Assembly (NCBI RefSeq): GCF_039503195.1
Contig: NZ_JBCJKP010000001.1
Span: 1,178,001-1,242,000 of the forward strand
Length of the DNA stretch: 64,000 nucleotides
Direction of reading: 5' to 3'
Origin: Streptomyces mirabilis
Lineage (GTDB): Bacteria > Actinomycetota > Actinomycetes > Streptomycetales > Streptomycetaceae
Made by a program: the position numbers and the translations under genes. The notes below the pieces were generated by a model. It had not been told where the DNA came from, did not search any database, and saw nothing but the letters and a program-made list of their open reading frames with translations. Positions 35,106-44,101 of the stretch are shown in pieces. Numbering within the stretch: the first letter of the stretch is position 1; each line of letters opens with the position of its first letter.

Positions 35106-35524
35106 CGCTGTTCTCCAAGATCCGCGGCCTGCCGGTCGTCACGCTCGGCGAGGCGAACGAGCTCGGCGTCGTCAGATCTCTCACGATCGATGTCGTATCG
35201 GGGCTGATCGGCCAGGTGCGGCTGTCGCCGGCCCGGGGGCGCAAGGAGATCGCGATCGACTGGAGCGCCTTGCACGTGATCGGCCCGGACGCCGTCCTCG
35301 TCCGGTCGGGCACCGCCCTGGACACCGCCCCTCCCGCGGCGCCCGTGGACATCCTGGGCATCCGGGTCCTGACCGAGGACGGGGACGAGCGCGGCACCGT
35401 GCGGGACATCGCCTTCGACCCGGTCACCGGCCGCGTGGAGAAGTGGTGCACGGCCCTGGGCGACATCCCGGGCGACCGACTGGTCGGGCTCGGGCACTAC
35501 GCCCTGGTCGTACGGACCGGCTGA
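35102..35524 (+). CDS. PRC-barrel domain protein
   Basis: The 140-residue protein again has two PRC-barrel segments (IRGLPVVTLGEANELGVVRS, ILGIRVLTEDGDERGTVRDI). It starts at a GTG within the stop of the preceding PRC gene. The pair plus the membrane peptide probably form one small complex at the membrane (inference). Confidence 0.78.
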   Translation: MTLFSKIRGLPVVTLGEANELGVVRSLTIDVVSGLIGQVRLSPARGRKEIAIDWSALHVIGPDAVLVRSGTALDTAPPAAPVDILGIRVLTEDGDERGTVRDIAFDPVTGRVEKWCTALGDIPGDRLVGLGHYALVVRTG

Positions 35525-35531
35525 GGCCGCC

Positions 35532-36799
35532 TCAGTACCCAGGAGGCGTCAGGGCCGACTCCGGCGCGTCGTAGGACGACGAGGTGTCCGCCGTCGTGGC
35601 AGGTTCGGAGGAGGGGTACTCCGGATCCGATGACGAAGAGGTGGACGGGGACGACGCATCGGACGACGCCACATCGGACGACGACGGGTACGAAGGGTAC
35701 GGAGACTTCGATACCGGAGGCTTCGATACCGGAGGCTTCGATACCGGAGGCTTCGATACCGGAGGCTTCGGTGACGCCGACGACACGCTCACCGCGGGGG
35801 ACGGCTTCGCCGGGGGGTACGTCTTCTCGTCCCGGCGGCCGTCGGAGTCGCCCCGGTGACGGCCGACCCATTCGTCGAGGTGGGGGTCGTAGATGACGAA
35901 GACGTCGATGGTGGTCGTGGCGGGCAGGACGACCACCACGTTCACCGACCGGTACGAGGCCCAGGTGTCACCCGTCCGCCTGGGCACGGTCTGCTGCGCG
36001 ACCGCCGGTGTCAACGGGTTCCCGCAGGCACAGCGCACGCGCGGCACCCCGTGGCCGTCGACGAGGACCGCCGTGCCCGTCTGGAGCACCGCCTGGTAGG
36101 GGGTGGCCGCGCCGCCCCGGTAGCCGTGGTTGGTGACGCGGGTGTCCATCCGCAGCTGTACGGGGGTGAGCGAGCGCAGGTAGGCGGGGACCGCGCTGGG
36201 CTGGACGCCTTCCACGAAGGCGAACGCCTTGTTCTTCGCCGGCTCCGCCTGGAGCGCCTTGACCTGTTTCTCGACATCGCAACTCGCGGTGTTGCGGGTG
36301 CCGCCGTAGAGCCCGGGCGTGGAACCCGACACACCGCGCGTCACATTGGCGGACTCCGGCGCGTTCGCCGCCGGGGTCACCGGCGTGGTGGAGCTGTCCT
36401 TCGCCGTCGACTCCGTGAACGGGTCGGGACCCGGTTTGTTCGCGGCCTGCAGGAACAACGCACCGCCCGACGCCGTGCCGGACGTGCCGCCCGAGCGGGC
36501 GAGGACGACACCGAGCACCACACCGGCCACCACGACCCCGGTGATCAGCGCCATCCGCGGCGCCGACTTCCACCAGGGGTGGTCCGGGCCGCCGCCGTGA
36601 CCGGGCCGGCCGCCGGGACCGCGACCTCCGGAACCGCCGCCGCCCGGCGGACCGGTTGGCGGAACACTCGGCGGTGGCGTGAGCGGGCGGCCGATCCCGT
36701 GGGTCGGAGCGTGGCTGGAGGCACCCGGCCGGGGGAGCCCGACAGCGGTCCCGCAGGAGGTCCGGTGGGCCGGTCGGAGGACGGCGGGTCGACGCTCAC
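35532..36799 (-). pseudogene. DUF6777 membrane protein with repeat tail, apparent frameshift
   Basis: The best start is a GTG at MSVDPPSSDRPTGPP, but the frame must gain one base at about 36698 to pass from PTGS into GRPLTPPPSVPPTGPPGGGG and the rest. Then comes one membrane helix (ALITGVVVAGVVLGVVL) and a cysteine-containing extracellular domain (GLYGGTRNTASCDVEKQV, VPRVRCACGNPLTPAV). The tail has SKPPV repeated four times, then a Ser/Thr/Asp-rich stretch. The frameshift may be a sequencing error; if so the gene is intact at about 420 residues. Confidence 0.65.
35710..35769. repeat. 15-bp tandem repeat, four copies, in the DUF6777 gene
   Basis: GATACCGGAGGCTTC occurs four times exactly on the plus strand, coding on the minus strand for repeats of Lys-Pro-Pro-Val-Ser. 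Copy number would be expected to vary between strains. Confidence 0.92.
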
Positions 36800-36962
36800 T
36801 GGCTCTTCTTCCGAGCGTAGGGATCTCGCGGCATTTCTCGCCCTTTATGCCGTTTCCTTCCACAACGAGCCCATTGTGTGCTCCGGTCGGGTGTCCCCCG
36901 CAAGCCGACGCGGTCGGCCCTCCCGGCGGGCGGTGGACCCTGGTGCTGCTTAGCGTGGCAGC

Positions 36963-38264
36963 GTGAGCCCGCAGACACCGTCCGACCAGGTCATCGCCGC
37001 TCCAGGCGAGCGGACGGCCGCCCGTCACGGCTGGGCCCAGGCCCTGCTGGCGGTGGTGGCCGGGGCGATCGTCATGCTCGCGGTCGCCGCCCTCGGGCTG
37101 TGGGGGGCCGGTGCGACGGACCTGCCCGAGCATGCCTACCCACGGGTCGTCGCGGCCTCCGTCGTGACCGCGGTCGGCGGCACCGTCGAGCTGGCGGGTG
37201 ACGCGGGCGTGATCGCCGACACCCGGGCGGGACTGACGGTGATCCCGCTGTCGGTCACGCTCGCGGGGGCCCTGATGATCGCCGCCGGGTTCCTGCGGCC
37301 GCTGCGGCACCGGGCCGTCGCGCGTGCCGCCGAGTTGGCCGGCTGGGCCGCCAGGATCGCGGTCCTGTGGCTGCTGGCCCTCCTCGGACTCGCGCTCTAC
37401 TCCCACCAGAACTTCAAGATCTCCCTCGGCACCGGGACGATCAGCGACATCGGCGACCTCATCGGGGTCTCGCCCGAGGTGGGCTTCAAGACGGCCGTGC
37501 CGGTGACGCTGCTCTACGGGGTGCTGTGGCTCGCGGGTGTCCTCGTCCTCGCCCTGCTGGTGTCGCGCGGAGCTCCGCTCCCGGCCCGGCTGCTGCGCTT
37601 CCAGGAGTCGGTGCGCCCGGCCGCGTACGCCATGGTCGTCCTGCTCCTCGCCTGTGTCGCGGCGGGAGCGGTCGTCGCGCTGGTGGTGGCCGCCACGCGC
37701 GGACACGTCCCCGAGACCTTCGCGGTGATCTTCCTCGGGCTGCCCAACCTCGCCTGGCTCGCCTTCACGATCGGGCTGGGCGCCACCTGGAGGGGGCGGG
37801 TGGACGGGCCGTTCGGGCTGCCCATGCCGCACGTCCTCGACCAGGTGCTGCGCACCCCGGACGTCTCGACGGTCAACCTGCGCACCCTGGGCCACTACGA
37901 CGGCAGGGTGTGGTGGCTGCCGGTCGTCGACGCGCTGCTGCTCCTGGGCGCCGCGTTCCTGATGGCCGCCCGCTCACCGGCCCGGGTGCGGGCCTGGCGG
38001 CACGCCGTCCGCATGGCCCTCGCGCTGGCGCTCACGGTGCTCATGATCTGCCTGGTCGGCAGGCTCTCGGCGCACTACGGCCTGTCGCTCATCGGCATCG
38101 GTGACGCCGGCGGCGGCCTCGCGGGCGAACTCTTCCTCAAGCCGAGGCTCTGGGGCGCGCTCGGACTCACCGTCGTGTGGGGCCTGGTGACCGGGTTCCT
38201 CGGCGCCCTGCTGGCGAGGGGAGTCCGCCGAAAGGGCGAGGTCGTGCAGGACACGGTCGACTAG
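36963..38264 (+). CDS. streptophobe-type multi-pass membrane protein
   Basis: The 433-residue protein has about nine hydrophobic helices (for example ALLAVVAGAIVMLAVAALGL and LLYGVLWLAGVLVLALLV) and the segments GTISDIGDLIGVSPEVGFKT and RGRVDGPFGLPMPHVLDQV. This matches the lineage-restricted family called streptophobe. The function is unknown. It starts at a GTG and is divergent from the DUF6777 gene, sharing a 163-bp control region. Confidence 0.75.
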   Translation: MSPQTPSDQVIAAPGERTAARHGWAQALLAVVAGAIVMLAVAALGLWGAGATDLPEHAYPRVVAASVVTAVGGTVELAGDAGVIADTRAGLTVIPLSVTLAGALMIAAGFLRPLRHRAVARAAELAGWAARIAVLWLLALLGLALYSHQNFKISLGTGTISDIGDLIGVSPEVGFKTAVPVTLLYGVLWLAGVLVLALLVSRGAPLPARLLRFQESVRPAAYAMVVLLLACVAAGAVVALVVAATRGHVPETFAVIFLGLPNLAWLAFTIGLGATWRGRVDGPFGLPMPHVLDQVLRTPDVSTVNLRTLGHYDGRVWWLPVVDALLLLGAAFLMAARSPARVRAWRHAVRMALALALTVLMICLVGRLSAHYGLSLIGIGDAGGGLAGELFLKPRLWGALGLTVVWGLVTGFLGALLARGVRRKGEVVQDTVD

Positions 38265-38303
38265 GAAGGACACCGGCGGCCAGGGCGGTTGCCTTCCGTG
38301 CCG

Positions 38304-38930
38304 TCAGCGGTCACCCGGCTCGTCCGTCACCCCCGGGACCAGACGGGTCGGTTCATGGTCGCCGGGTGCCCGTACGACACCTGTGCGCGCCCGGCCCGGA
38401 ACACTTCCGTTCCGCTCTGGGGTCGCCGCCGGTTCGTCCGCGACCGCGTACGTGCTCAGCCGCGTCCCGTCGGTGTACACCCAGCGCTCGTGCTCGGCGT
38501 CGTACAGCCAGAGGGACTCACCGTCGACAACCACCCCGATCCGCTGCCCGCGCGTGATGCCGCGGAAGGACGCCCCGTCCAGCCGCCCGGCCGCGAGGTC
38601 CTCGGCCGCGCTCCGATAGCGGGTGAGGGCCTGCTCGACGCGGGCGAGGAGCGGGCGCGGGTCGGCCGTTCGGGTGAGGGGGTCGCCCTCCGCGGGCGGC
38701 GGCTGCGGTACGGCGACGAGCAGCCGGCCGTCGACCCAGGCCGACCAGCCGTTGGCGCAGACGACCCGGCCCCAGTCGCCGAGCCGCTCGACGAGCTGCA
38801 CCGGGAGCAGAGCGTCGAGCGGCACGGTGGGCCGGGAGGCGTCCGGCGCCTCCCAGGCGGGCAGGCCGTCCGGCGGAACGACGTGCGTCGGGCGGAACTC
38901 GTCGGTCGTCGCCGGGTCGGGAGTCGTCAT
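38304..38930 (-). CDS. SH3-like domain protein downstream of FHA-ABC transporter
   Basis: The 208-residue protein has a Trp-rich region GDWGRVVCANGWSAWVDGRL typical of bacterial SH3-like domains and a C-terminal ESLWLYDAEHERWVYTDG segment. Its ATG comes 6 bp after the transporter gene stops, on the same strand, so it is co-transcribed. It may be a partner of the transporter, but no function can be named. Confidence 0.65.
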   Translation of the reverse strand: MTTPDPATTDEFRPTHVVPPDGLPAWEAPDASRPTVPLDALLPVQLVERLGDWGRVVCANGWSAWVDGRLLVAVPQPPPAEGDPLTRTADPRPLLARVEQALTRYRSAAEDLAAGRLDGASFRGITRGQRIGVVVDGESLWLYDAEHERWVYTDGTRLSTYAVADEPAATPERNGSVPGRARTGVVRAPGDHEPTRLVPGVTDEPGDR

Positions 38931-38935
38931 CGCAC

Positions 38936-41269
38936 CTACTTCCGCATGACCTCGGGTTCGTGCCGCCGCAGCAGCCGGGCCACCACGCACCCGAAGACGA
39001 TCGACAGCAGGACCAGCATGCTCATGTTGACCAGCCACACGCTGGGCTCGTGCCGGAACAGCGGGTCGGAGGTGAGCGACCCCGGGACGATCCGGCCCAG
39101 GGCGACGGTCCCCGACATCGCGCCCAGGGCCCAGCGGGCGGGCACGAGCCAGGCCAGTTGTTCGATGCCGGGCACCCCGTGCAGCTTGAGCAGCGCGCCG
39201 CTGAAAACCACCTGGACGACGGCGATCAGCACCAGCAGCGGCATGGTGACCTCCTCCTTGGTCACCACGGCGGAGACCAGGAGGCCGAGCATCATCGCGC
39301 TGAAGGCCAGCAGGGCCACGGCCAGGGTGATCTCGACAAGCGGCGACATGAGGACACCCTGGCCGCGGGGCGCGTTGAGGTCGACGCCGAACAGCGCGAC
39401 GAGGGTCAGGACGACGGCCTGGAGAACGGTGACGGTGCCGAGAACCACGATCTTCGACATCAGGTACGCCGACCGGGACAGGCCGACCGCGCGCTCCCGC
39501 TGGTAGATGACCCGTTCCTTCACCACTTCGCGTACGGCGTTGGCCGCGCCCGCCAGGACTCCGCCTATGCACAGGGTGAGCAGCGCGTTCATCGACGTCT
39601 CCAGCGTCAGTTTGCTGCCCGCGACGGCTCGGGCCATCACGCCCATGATGCACGGCAGCGCGATCATGACGGCGAGGAAGGTCCGGTCGGCGCTGAGCAC
39701 GGCCGCGTACCGGCGCACCAGGGTGCCGAGTTGCGCGCCCCAGCTCTGGGCCTTGGGTGGCGGTCCGACGGCGGCGGCCGGGCCGGCCCGGAGCAGAGGG
39801 GGCTGTGGGCTGGAGCTGTCGATGTACCGGACCTGGAGCGGTGAGCTCCGGTACTCCCCCGCCCAGTCCCGGTCCTGATCCCGCTCGAAGGCCTCGAAGG
39901 CCTCGGGCCACTGCTCGTAGCCGAAATAGGTGAGCGCGTCCTCGGGCGGTCCGAAGTAGGCGACCTTGCCACCGGGAGCGAGCACCAGGAGCCGGTCACA
40001 GACGTCGAGGCTGAGCACGCTGTGGGTGACCACGATGACCGTACGGCCGTCGTCCGCGAGGCCGCGCAGCATGTGCATCACCGAGCGGTCCATACCGGGG
40101 TCGAGACCGGAGGTGGGTTCGTCCAGGAACAGCAGCGACGGCTTGGTCAGCAGTTCCAGGGCCACACTGACCCGCTTGCGCTGGCCGCCGGACAGACTGT
40201 GGATGGGCAGGCCTGCGCGCTGCTCCAGGCCCAGCTCCCGGATGACCTCGTCGACCCGCGCCTGGCGCTCCGCCTTCGCGGTGTCCTGCGGGAAGCGCAG
40301 TTCGGCGGCGTACACGAGGGCGCGCCGCACCGTCAACTGGGCGTGCAGGATGTCGTCCTGCGGCACGAGACCGATGCGCTGGCGCAGCTCGGCGTAGTCG
40401 CGGTAGAGGTCGCGGCCGTCGTACAGGACCGCTCCACGGTCGGCGGGCCGCTGCCCGGTGAGGGCGTTGAGGAGCGTGGACTTCCCGGCGCCGCTGGGCC
40501 CCACGACGGCCAGCAGGCACTTCTCGCCGACGGGAAAGGACACCTGGTCGAGGAGGATCTTGCGGCCGCGGTCGACGGCGACGGTCAGTTCCTGGACGTC
40601 GAGGGAGACCTCGCCGGTGTCGACGTACTCCTGCAACTCGTCTCCGACGAGGCGGAACACGGAGTGGCCGATGCCGACGATGTCACCGGGAGTGATCGCG
40701 GCGCGGGTGACGGGCTGCCCGTTGAGGAACGTGCCGTTGTGGCTGCCGAGGTCGAGGATCTCGTACGTCCTGTCCGGGTGGGCCAGCAGTTCGGCGTGCC
40801 GCCGGGAGACGACCAGGTCGTCGATGACCAGGTCGTTGTCGGCGCCGCGGCCGATGCGGACGGTGCGGGTGGGCAGCGGTCGCACGGTGGTCGGCCGTGG
40901 GAAGGTGCCGCTGGCCGAGGGCCGGAATTCGCCCGAGGGCCGCTGCGGGGCCTTCCCGGCGAAGACCACCCGCGGGCCGTCGGAGGGGCTGCCGAAGTGG
41001 ATGACGCTGCCGGGTCCGACGCCCCATTCGTGGACCCGCCTGCCGTCGGCGTACGTGCCGTTCGTGCTGTTCTCGTCCTGGATCGTCCAGTGGTCCGCCT
41101 CGGGCCGCAGGACCGCGTGGTGCCACGAGACCCGGACGTCGTCGATGACGATCTCGCTCGACGGGTCCCGCCCGACGTGATAGTCGCGGCTCGGACTCAG
41201 CACCGTGGAGCCCGTCTCCGTTTCGAGGACGAGTTCGGGCGCCGTCGGCGCGACCGACCGCTCTCCCAT
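38936..41269 (-). CDS. FHA-domain ABC transporter (Rv1747-like)
   Basis: The 777-residue protein has two FHA domains (about 31-90 with GRDPSSEIVIDD and DENSTNGTYADG; about 138-195 with IGRGADNDLVIDD and LGSHNGTFLNGQ), an ABC ATPase with Walker A VGPSGAGKSTLL at about 257, signature LSGGQRKRVSVAL and Walker B LLFLDEPTSGLD, and a C-terminal ABCG-like six-helix membrane domain. FHA domains bind phosphothreonine, so Ser/Thr kinase control is likely, as for mycobacterial Rv1747. The start has only a weak ribosome site. Confidence 0.9.
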   Translation of the reverse strand: MGERSVAPTAPELVLETETGSTVLSPSRDYHVGRDPSSEIVIDDVRVSWHHAVLRPEADHWTIQDENSTNGTYADGRRVHEWGVGPGSVIHFGSPSDGPRVVFAGKAPQRPSGEFRPSASGTFPRPTTVRPLPTRTVRIGRGADNDLVIDDLVVSRRHAELLAHPDRTYEILDLGSHNGTFLNGQPVTRAAITPGDIVGIGHSVFRLVGDELQEYVDTGEVSLDVQELTVAVDRGRKILLDQVSFPVGEKCLLAVVGPSGAGKSTLLNALTGQRPADRGAVLYDGRDLYRDYAELRQRIGLVPQDDILHAQLTVRRALVYAAELRFPQDTAKAERQARVDEVIRELGLEQRAGLPIHSLSGGQRKRVSVALELLTKPSLLFLDEPTSGLDPGMDRSVMHMLRGLADDGRTVIVVTHSVLSLDVCDRLLVLAPGGKVAYFGPPEDALTYFGYEQWPEAFEAFERDQDRDWAGEYRSSPLQVRYIDSSSPQPPLLRAGPAAAVGPPPKAQSWGAQLGTLVRRYAAVLSADRTFLAVMIALPCIMGVMARAVAGSKLTLETSMNALLTLCIGGVLAGAANAVREVVKERVIYQRERAVGLSRSAYLMSKIVVLGTVTVLQAVVLTLVALFGVDLNAPRGQGVLMSPLVEITLAVALLAFSAMMLGLLVSAVVTKEEVTMPLLVLIAVVQVVFSGALLKLHGVPGIEQLAWLVPARWALGAMSGTVALGRIVPGSLTSDPLFRHEPSVWLVNMSMLVLLSIVFGCVVARLLRRHEPEVMRK

Positions 41270-41315
41270 ACCCAGAATTCTAGCTATTCGTTCATATATG
41301 CGCCTGATCAGTGGC

Positions 41316-41535
41316 TCATGGCCGGTGCTGTGCGAGGTCCGCGAGGCAGGTCAGGGCGGGCAGCTCCTCCGCGTTCTCCCCGCACCGCCCGGGGGGCACC
41401 CGGGCGGGGAGCAGCTCCGGACGGCGGGTCCGGCCGTCGTGGCGGGAGCGGCCGATCCGTCGGCCCGCCTCGGTGATGTGGACGAGGAGGGCACGTCCGT
41501 CACCCAGGTCGCGACGCCGCTCCACCCGCCGAGTC
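41316..41535 (-). pseudogene. MarR-family C-terminal remnant
   Basis: About 70 residues read ERRRDLGDGRALLVHITEAG and RRIGRS, matching the wing and C-terminal part of MarR proteins. Upstream the recognition helix is missing in all frames, so only a fragment remains. The opposite strand also has open frames here, but they are Pro/Arg-rich. The rest of the 472-bp gap up to the next gene shows nothing convincing. Confidence 0.5.
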
Positions 41536-41741
41536 CACCGGCGTCCGCACCGACGCGGCCCGCGCCCGGGCGCACGTCGACGGGGGGCGCCAAGAAAGTG
41601 ATCACCGCCGTCGCGGCGACCGGCGAGGACGTCACGATCGTCCTCGGTGTGCGCCAGGGCGCTCACGGCCCGCGGCGGCACACGATCGTCTCCGCCCTGA
41701 GGCTGCTGGTCGGCGGGACCCCAGGACCCGCCCGGCGGCGG

Positions 41742-42152
41742 TCAGGCCGCGGAGCTGCCGAGGGCGGCGGCGGTCCGCTGCATGCGCAGCGCGTCGACGG
41801 ATTCGGCGAGCAGTTCGTACTCGGTGGTGTCGTCGCTGGTGGCGATGCGGACGAGCTTTCCGGCGGCCAACTCCTCGGCGACCAGCTCCTGTTGGAGGGT
41901 GTCACCGCACCAGGCGCGCAGGACGCTCGGCACGTCCGGGACGGTGTCCGCCACCGGCGCGATCGAGTTCGGCGGGAAGGTGGGATCTTCGGGTTGCGGA
42001 TCGAGCCGCGACGCCATCCAGGAGGCACGGTCCCGCATCCACCACAGGGCCAGCGCCAGGGTGGGCGCGCGATAGGTCCCCAACGGGACACCGATGCGTC
42101 TACCTCCGCATATTCCGTATGCGGTCACATGGCACAGGAATTCGTCGTGCAC
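41742..42152 (-). CDS. hypothetical protein, 136 residues
   Basis: A GTG behind GGGGGAG starts HDEFLCHVTAYGICGGRRIG, then VPLGTYRAPTLALALWWMRD and LVRIATSDDTTEYELLAESV. It resembles proteins I recall as uncharacterised in Streptomyces, but I cannot name a family. It has two cysteines near the N-terminus and is mostly soluble-looking. Confidence 0.65.
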   Translation of the reverse strand: MHDEFLCHVTAYGICGGRRIGVPLGTYRAPTLALALWWMRDRASWMASRLDPQPEDPTFPPNSIAPVADTVPDVPSVLRAWCGDTLQQELVAEELAAGKLVRIATSDDTTEYELLAESVDALRMQRTAAALGSSAA

Positions 42153-42535
42153 GATCGCTCCCCCATTGCAACGCTGTCCGCCGGCCCGGCCTCGCTTTCC
42201 CTGCGGCTCGCTCACTGCGTGCGGCTCGTTCGTGGTGCACGGTGGTGCTGCGCGCGTCGTGCATGGTCGTGCAGCGCGCGGGCGTGGCTGAATCGCCCTG
42301 TCACTCGAGTATCGCCACTCCTGACACTCTGTCACCATGCCATTCCAGCCAGTCTCCTGGCATATTCACCGCCCGGTTTGGCCGAAACGCGACTCGCTGC
42401 CCTTACCCGGGAGGTAATCGACGCCCGCGGGCGTCGGCGGGCATGGTTGCGGCATCGGATCCCGGCGGAGAGCCACCGCCCTGAATCCACTCACTGACCA
42501 GCAACTACCTTACTTTCCACGGAGGTTGATCCACC
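42153..42535. other. divergent promoter region, A/T-richer centre
   Basis: This gap holds the promoters of the leftward hypothetical gene and the rightward SnoaL-like gene. The first half repeats GCGGCTCG and GTGCA-type words; about 42290-42420 is less GC-rich. No operator pattern or small gene could be supported. Confidence 0.35.
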
Positions 42536-42916
42536 ATGTCCGCAACCGACGACCGTTACGAGAACGCCGTCGCCCGCTACTTCGAGGCCTGGAACGCCAC
42601 TGACCGGGATGCGCTCGCCAAGGCGGTCGCCGCCGCCTGGAGTACGGACGGCAGCTACACCGACCCGCTGGCCGAGGTCCGCGGGCACGAGGGGATCGCG
42701 GCGGTGATCACGGCGGCGCACGAGCAGTTCCCGGGGTTCTCTTTCCGGCCCGCCGGACCGGTCGACGGGCACCACGACATCGCCCGCTTCGGCTGGGAAC
42801 TGGTCAACGCGGCCGACGGCACGGCGCCCGTCGCGGGATTCGACGTGATCACCCTGGACGGCGAGGACCGGATCCGCAGCGTGCACGGATTCCTGGACCG
42901 GGTGCCGACCCAGTGA
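42536..42916 (+). CDS. SnoaL/NTF2-like fold protein
   Basis: The 126-residue protein has the cone-shaped NTF2 fold signature: YFEAWNATDRDALAKAVAAA and YTDPLAEVRGHEGIAAVI, then GFDVITLDGEDRIRSVHGFL. Family members are cyclases, isomerases or binding proteins; the role here is unknown. GGAGG lies about ten bases before the ATG. Confidence 0.83.
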   Translation: MSATDDRYENAVARYFEAWNATDRDALAKAVAAAWSTDGSYTDPLAEVRGHEGIAAVITAAHEQFPGFSFRPAGPVDGHHDIARFGWELVNAADGTAPVAGFDVITLDGEDRIRSVHGFLDRVPTQ

Positions 42917-43071
42917 CGCTCCAGCGCCTCCGGTCCGCCGGCGCGGAGTCCGATGAGTCTTCCCGCCTCCGGTGGTCTCTTGAACAGGACACCCACCGGA
43001 AGCGGAAGACCACATGAGCACCATCGGCAAGGAGGCGGGCGACAGCGTGACGGTCCGCCCGGAAGAGCGTC

Positions 43072-44001
43072 TCAGCCCGTGAGCGCCGCCCGTGCGACGT
43101 CACGGTAGCGCCGCGGCGCGACACCCGTCGTCCGCTTGAAGGCGTTACTGAAGGCGCTCTCGGACGTATAGCCGACCCGCTGGGCGAGGGCCGACACCGA
43201 CGTCTCGCCGTCCCGCAGGGCCCGGCGGGCCAGACTCATCCGCCAGTCCAGCAGATACGTCAGGGGCGGCACCCCGGCCACGGCCCGGAAACGCTCGGAG
43301 AAGGTGGTCCGGGACATGGCCGCCGCCCTGGCGAGCTCCTCCAGCTGCCAGGGGCGACTCGGATCGGCGTGCATGAGCCTCAGCGCCGGGGCGATGCGCT
43401 CATCGGCGAGGGCGCGCAGACGTCCGGCCGGGAGGGCGTCGGCGTCCGCGAGATAGGCGCGCAGGACCTGGACGAACATGAGCTGGGCGAGCTGGTCGGC
43501 CGCGAAGTCGGCCCCGGCCCGCTCGGCGGTCAGTTCGCGCAACAGCTGGTCGAGCAGCCAGCGCATGACCGGCGCCTCCTCGGCGCCGGCCCGGACACAC
43601 AGCAGCGGCGGCAGGGCGTGCAGCAGCAACTCCTCGCCCGCCCGGCCCAGTTCGATGTGGCCGCCGACGAAGACGGCGTCCTCTCCGCCGCCGTAACGAA
43701 TCATGGACCCGGAGGTGTCCGCGAAGAGTGTCGTGGCGTCCGCCGGCTCCACGGACGGATCGCTCGCGACCACGAACGCCCGGCTGCCGTCGAACACGGC
43801 CACATCGCCCGGCCCCAGCCGGGCGAACTCCGGCAGTCCGTCCAGGGACACCGACATGCTGCCCTGCACCACCGCGGTGATCTTGAGCATCCCGGGCGGC
43901 GGGAAGCGCAGCGCCCAGTCACCGCCCGCCGTGAAGCCGCCGGAGATGACACACCGGGCGTCCATGAGACCGAGGGTGTCGGAAAGAGGGTCCGCAGGCA
44001 T
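43072..44001 (-). CDS. AraC-family regulator with cupin domain
   Basis: The 309-residue protein has an N-terminal Cupin_6-type domain (GMLKITAVVQGSMSVSLDG, GPGDVAVFDG) and two C-terminal AraC helix-turn-helices (LARAAAMSRTTFSERFRAVA, RVGYTSESAFSNAFKRTTGV). It is divergent from an SDR gene, with a shared 100-bp region carrying an inverted repeat. It probably regulates that SDR. Confidence 0.88.
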   Translation of the reverse strand: MPADPLSDTLGLMDARCVISGGFTAGGDWALRFPPPGMLKITAVVQGSMSVSLDGLPEFARLGPGDVAVFDGSRAFVVASDPSVEPADATTLFADTSGSMIRYGGGEDAVFVGGHIELGRAGEELLLHALPPLLCVRAGAEEAPVMRWLLDQLLRELTAERAGADFAADQLAQLMFVQVLRAYLADADALPAGRLRALADERIAPALRLMHADPSRPWQLEELARAAAMSRTTFSERFRAVAGVPPLTYLLDWRMSLARRALRDGETSVSALAQRVGYTSESAFSNAFKRTTGVAPRRYRDVARAALTG

Positions 44002-44053
44002 ATCCGTACTATCGCGCAAGTAATGCGGACTTTCAAGCATTCATCGTACGGAT
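44002..44053. promoter_or_regulatory. inverted repeat between araC-type gene and SDR gene
   Basis: ATCCGTAC at 44002-44009 and GTACGGAT at 44046-44053 form an exact 8-bp inverted repeat with a 36-bp spacer in the divergent promoter region. The left arm lies immediately upstream of the AraC start codon, which suits autoregulation. Confidence 0.45.
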
Positions 44054-44101
44054 GCCCGGTTCTACGGTGGTCGGGAAGGCACACATGAGGAGAGCCGAAC
44101 C

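Noticed and set aside
35532..37895. A 787-codon minus-strand frame covering the streptophobe gene
   Set aside because: The upstream half is antisense to the streptophobe gene, which has membrane-protein sense and correct codon bias; only the DUF6777 part is real.
18186..41292. The shared 12-base word GCTATTCGTTCA before the binding-protein gene and before the FHA-ABC gene
   Set aside because: Only at the first place is it part of a dyad; one shared word between two promoters is not enough to claim a regulon.
43015..43080. Small ORF of 21 codons, MSTIGKEAGDSVTV
   Set aside because: Too short and without a good ribosome site; it overlaps the end of the AraC gene.
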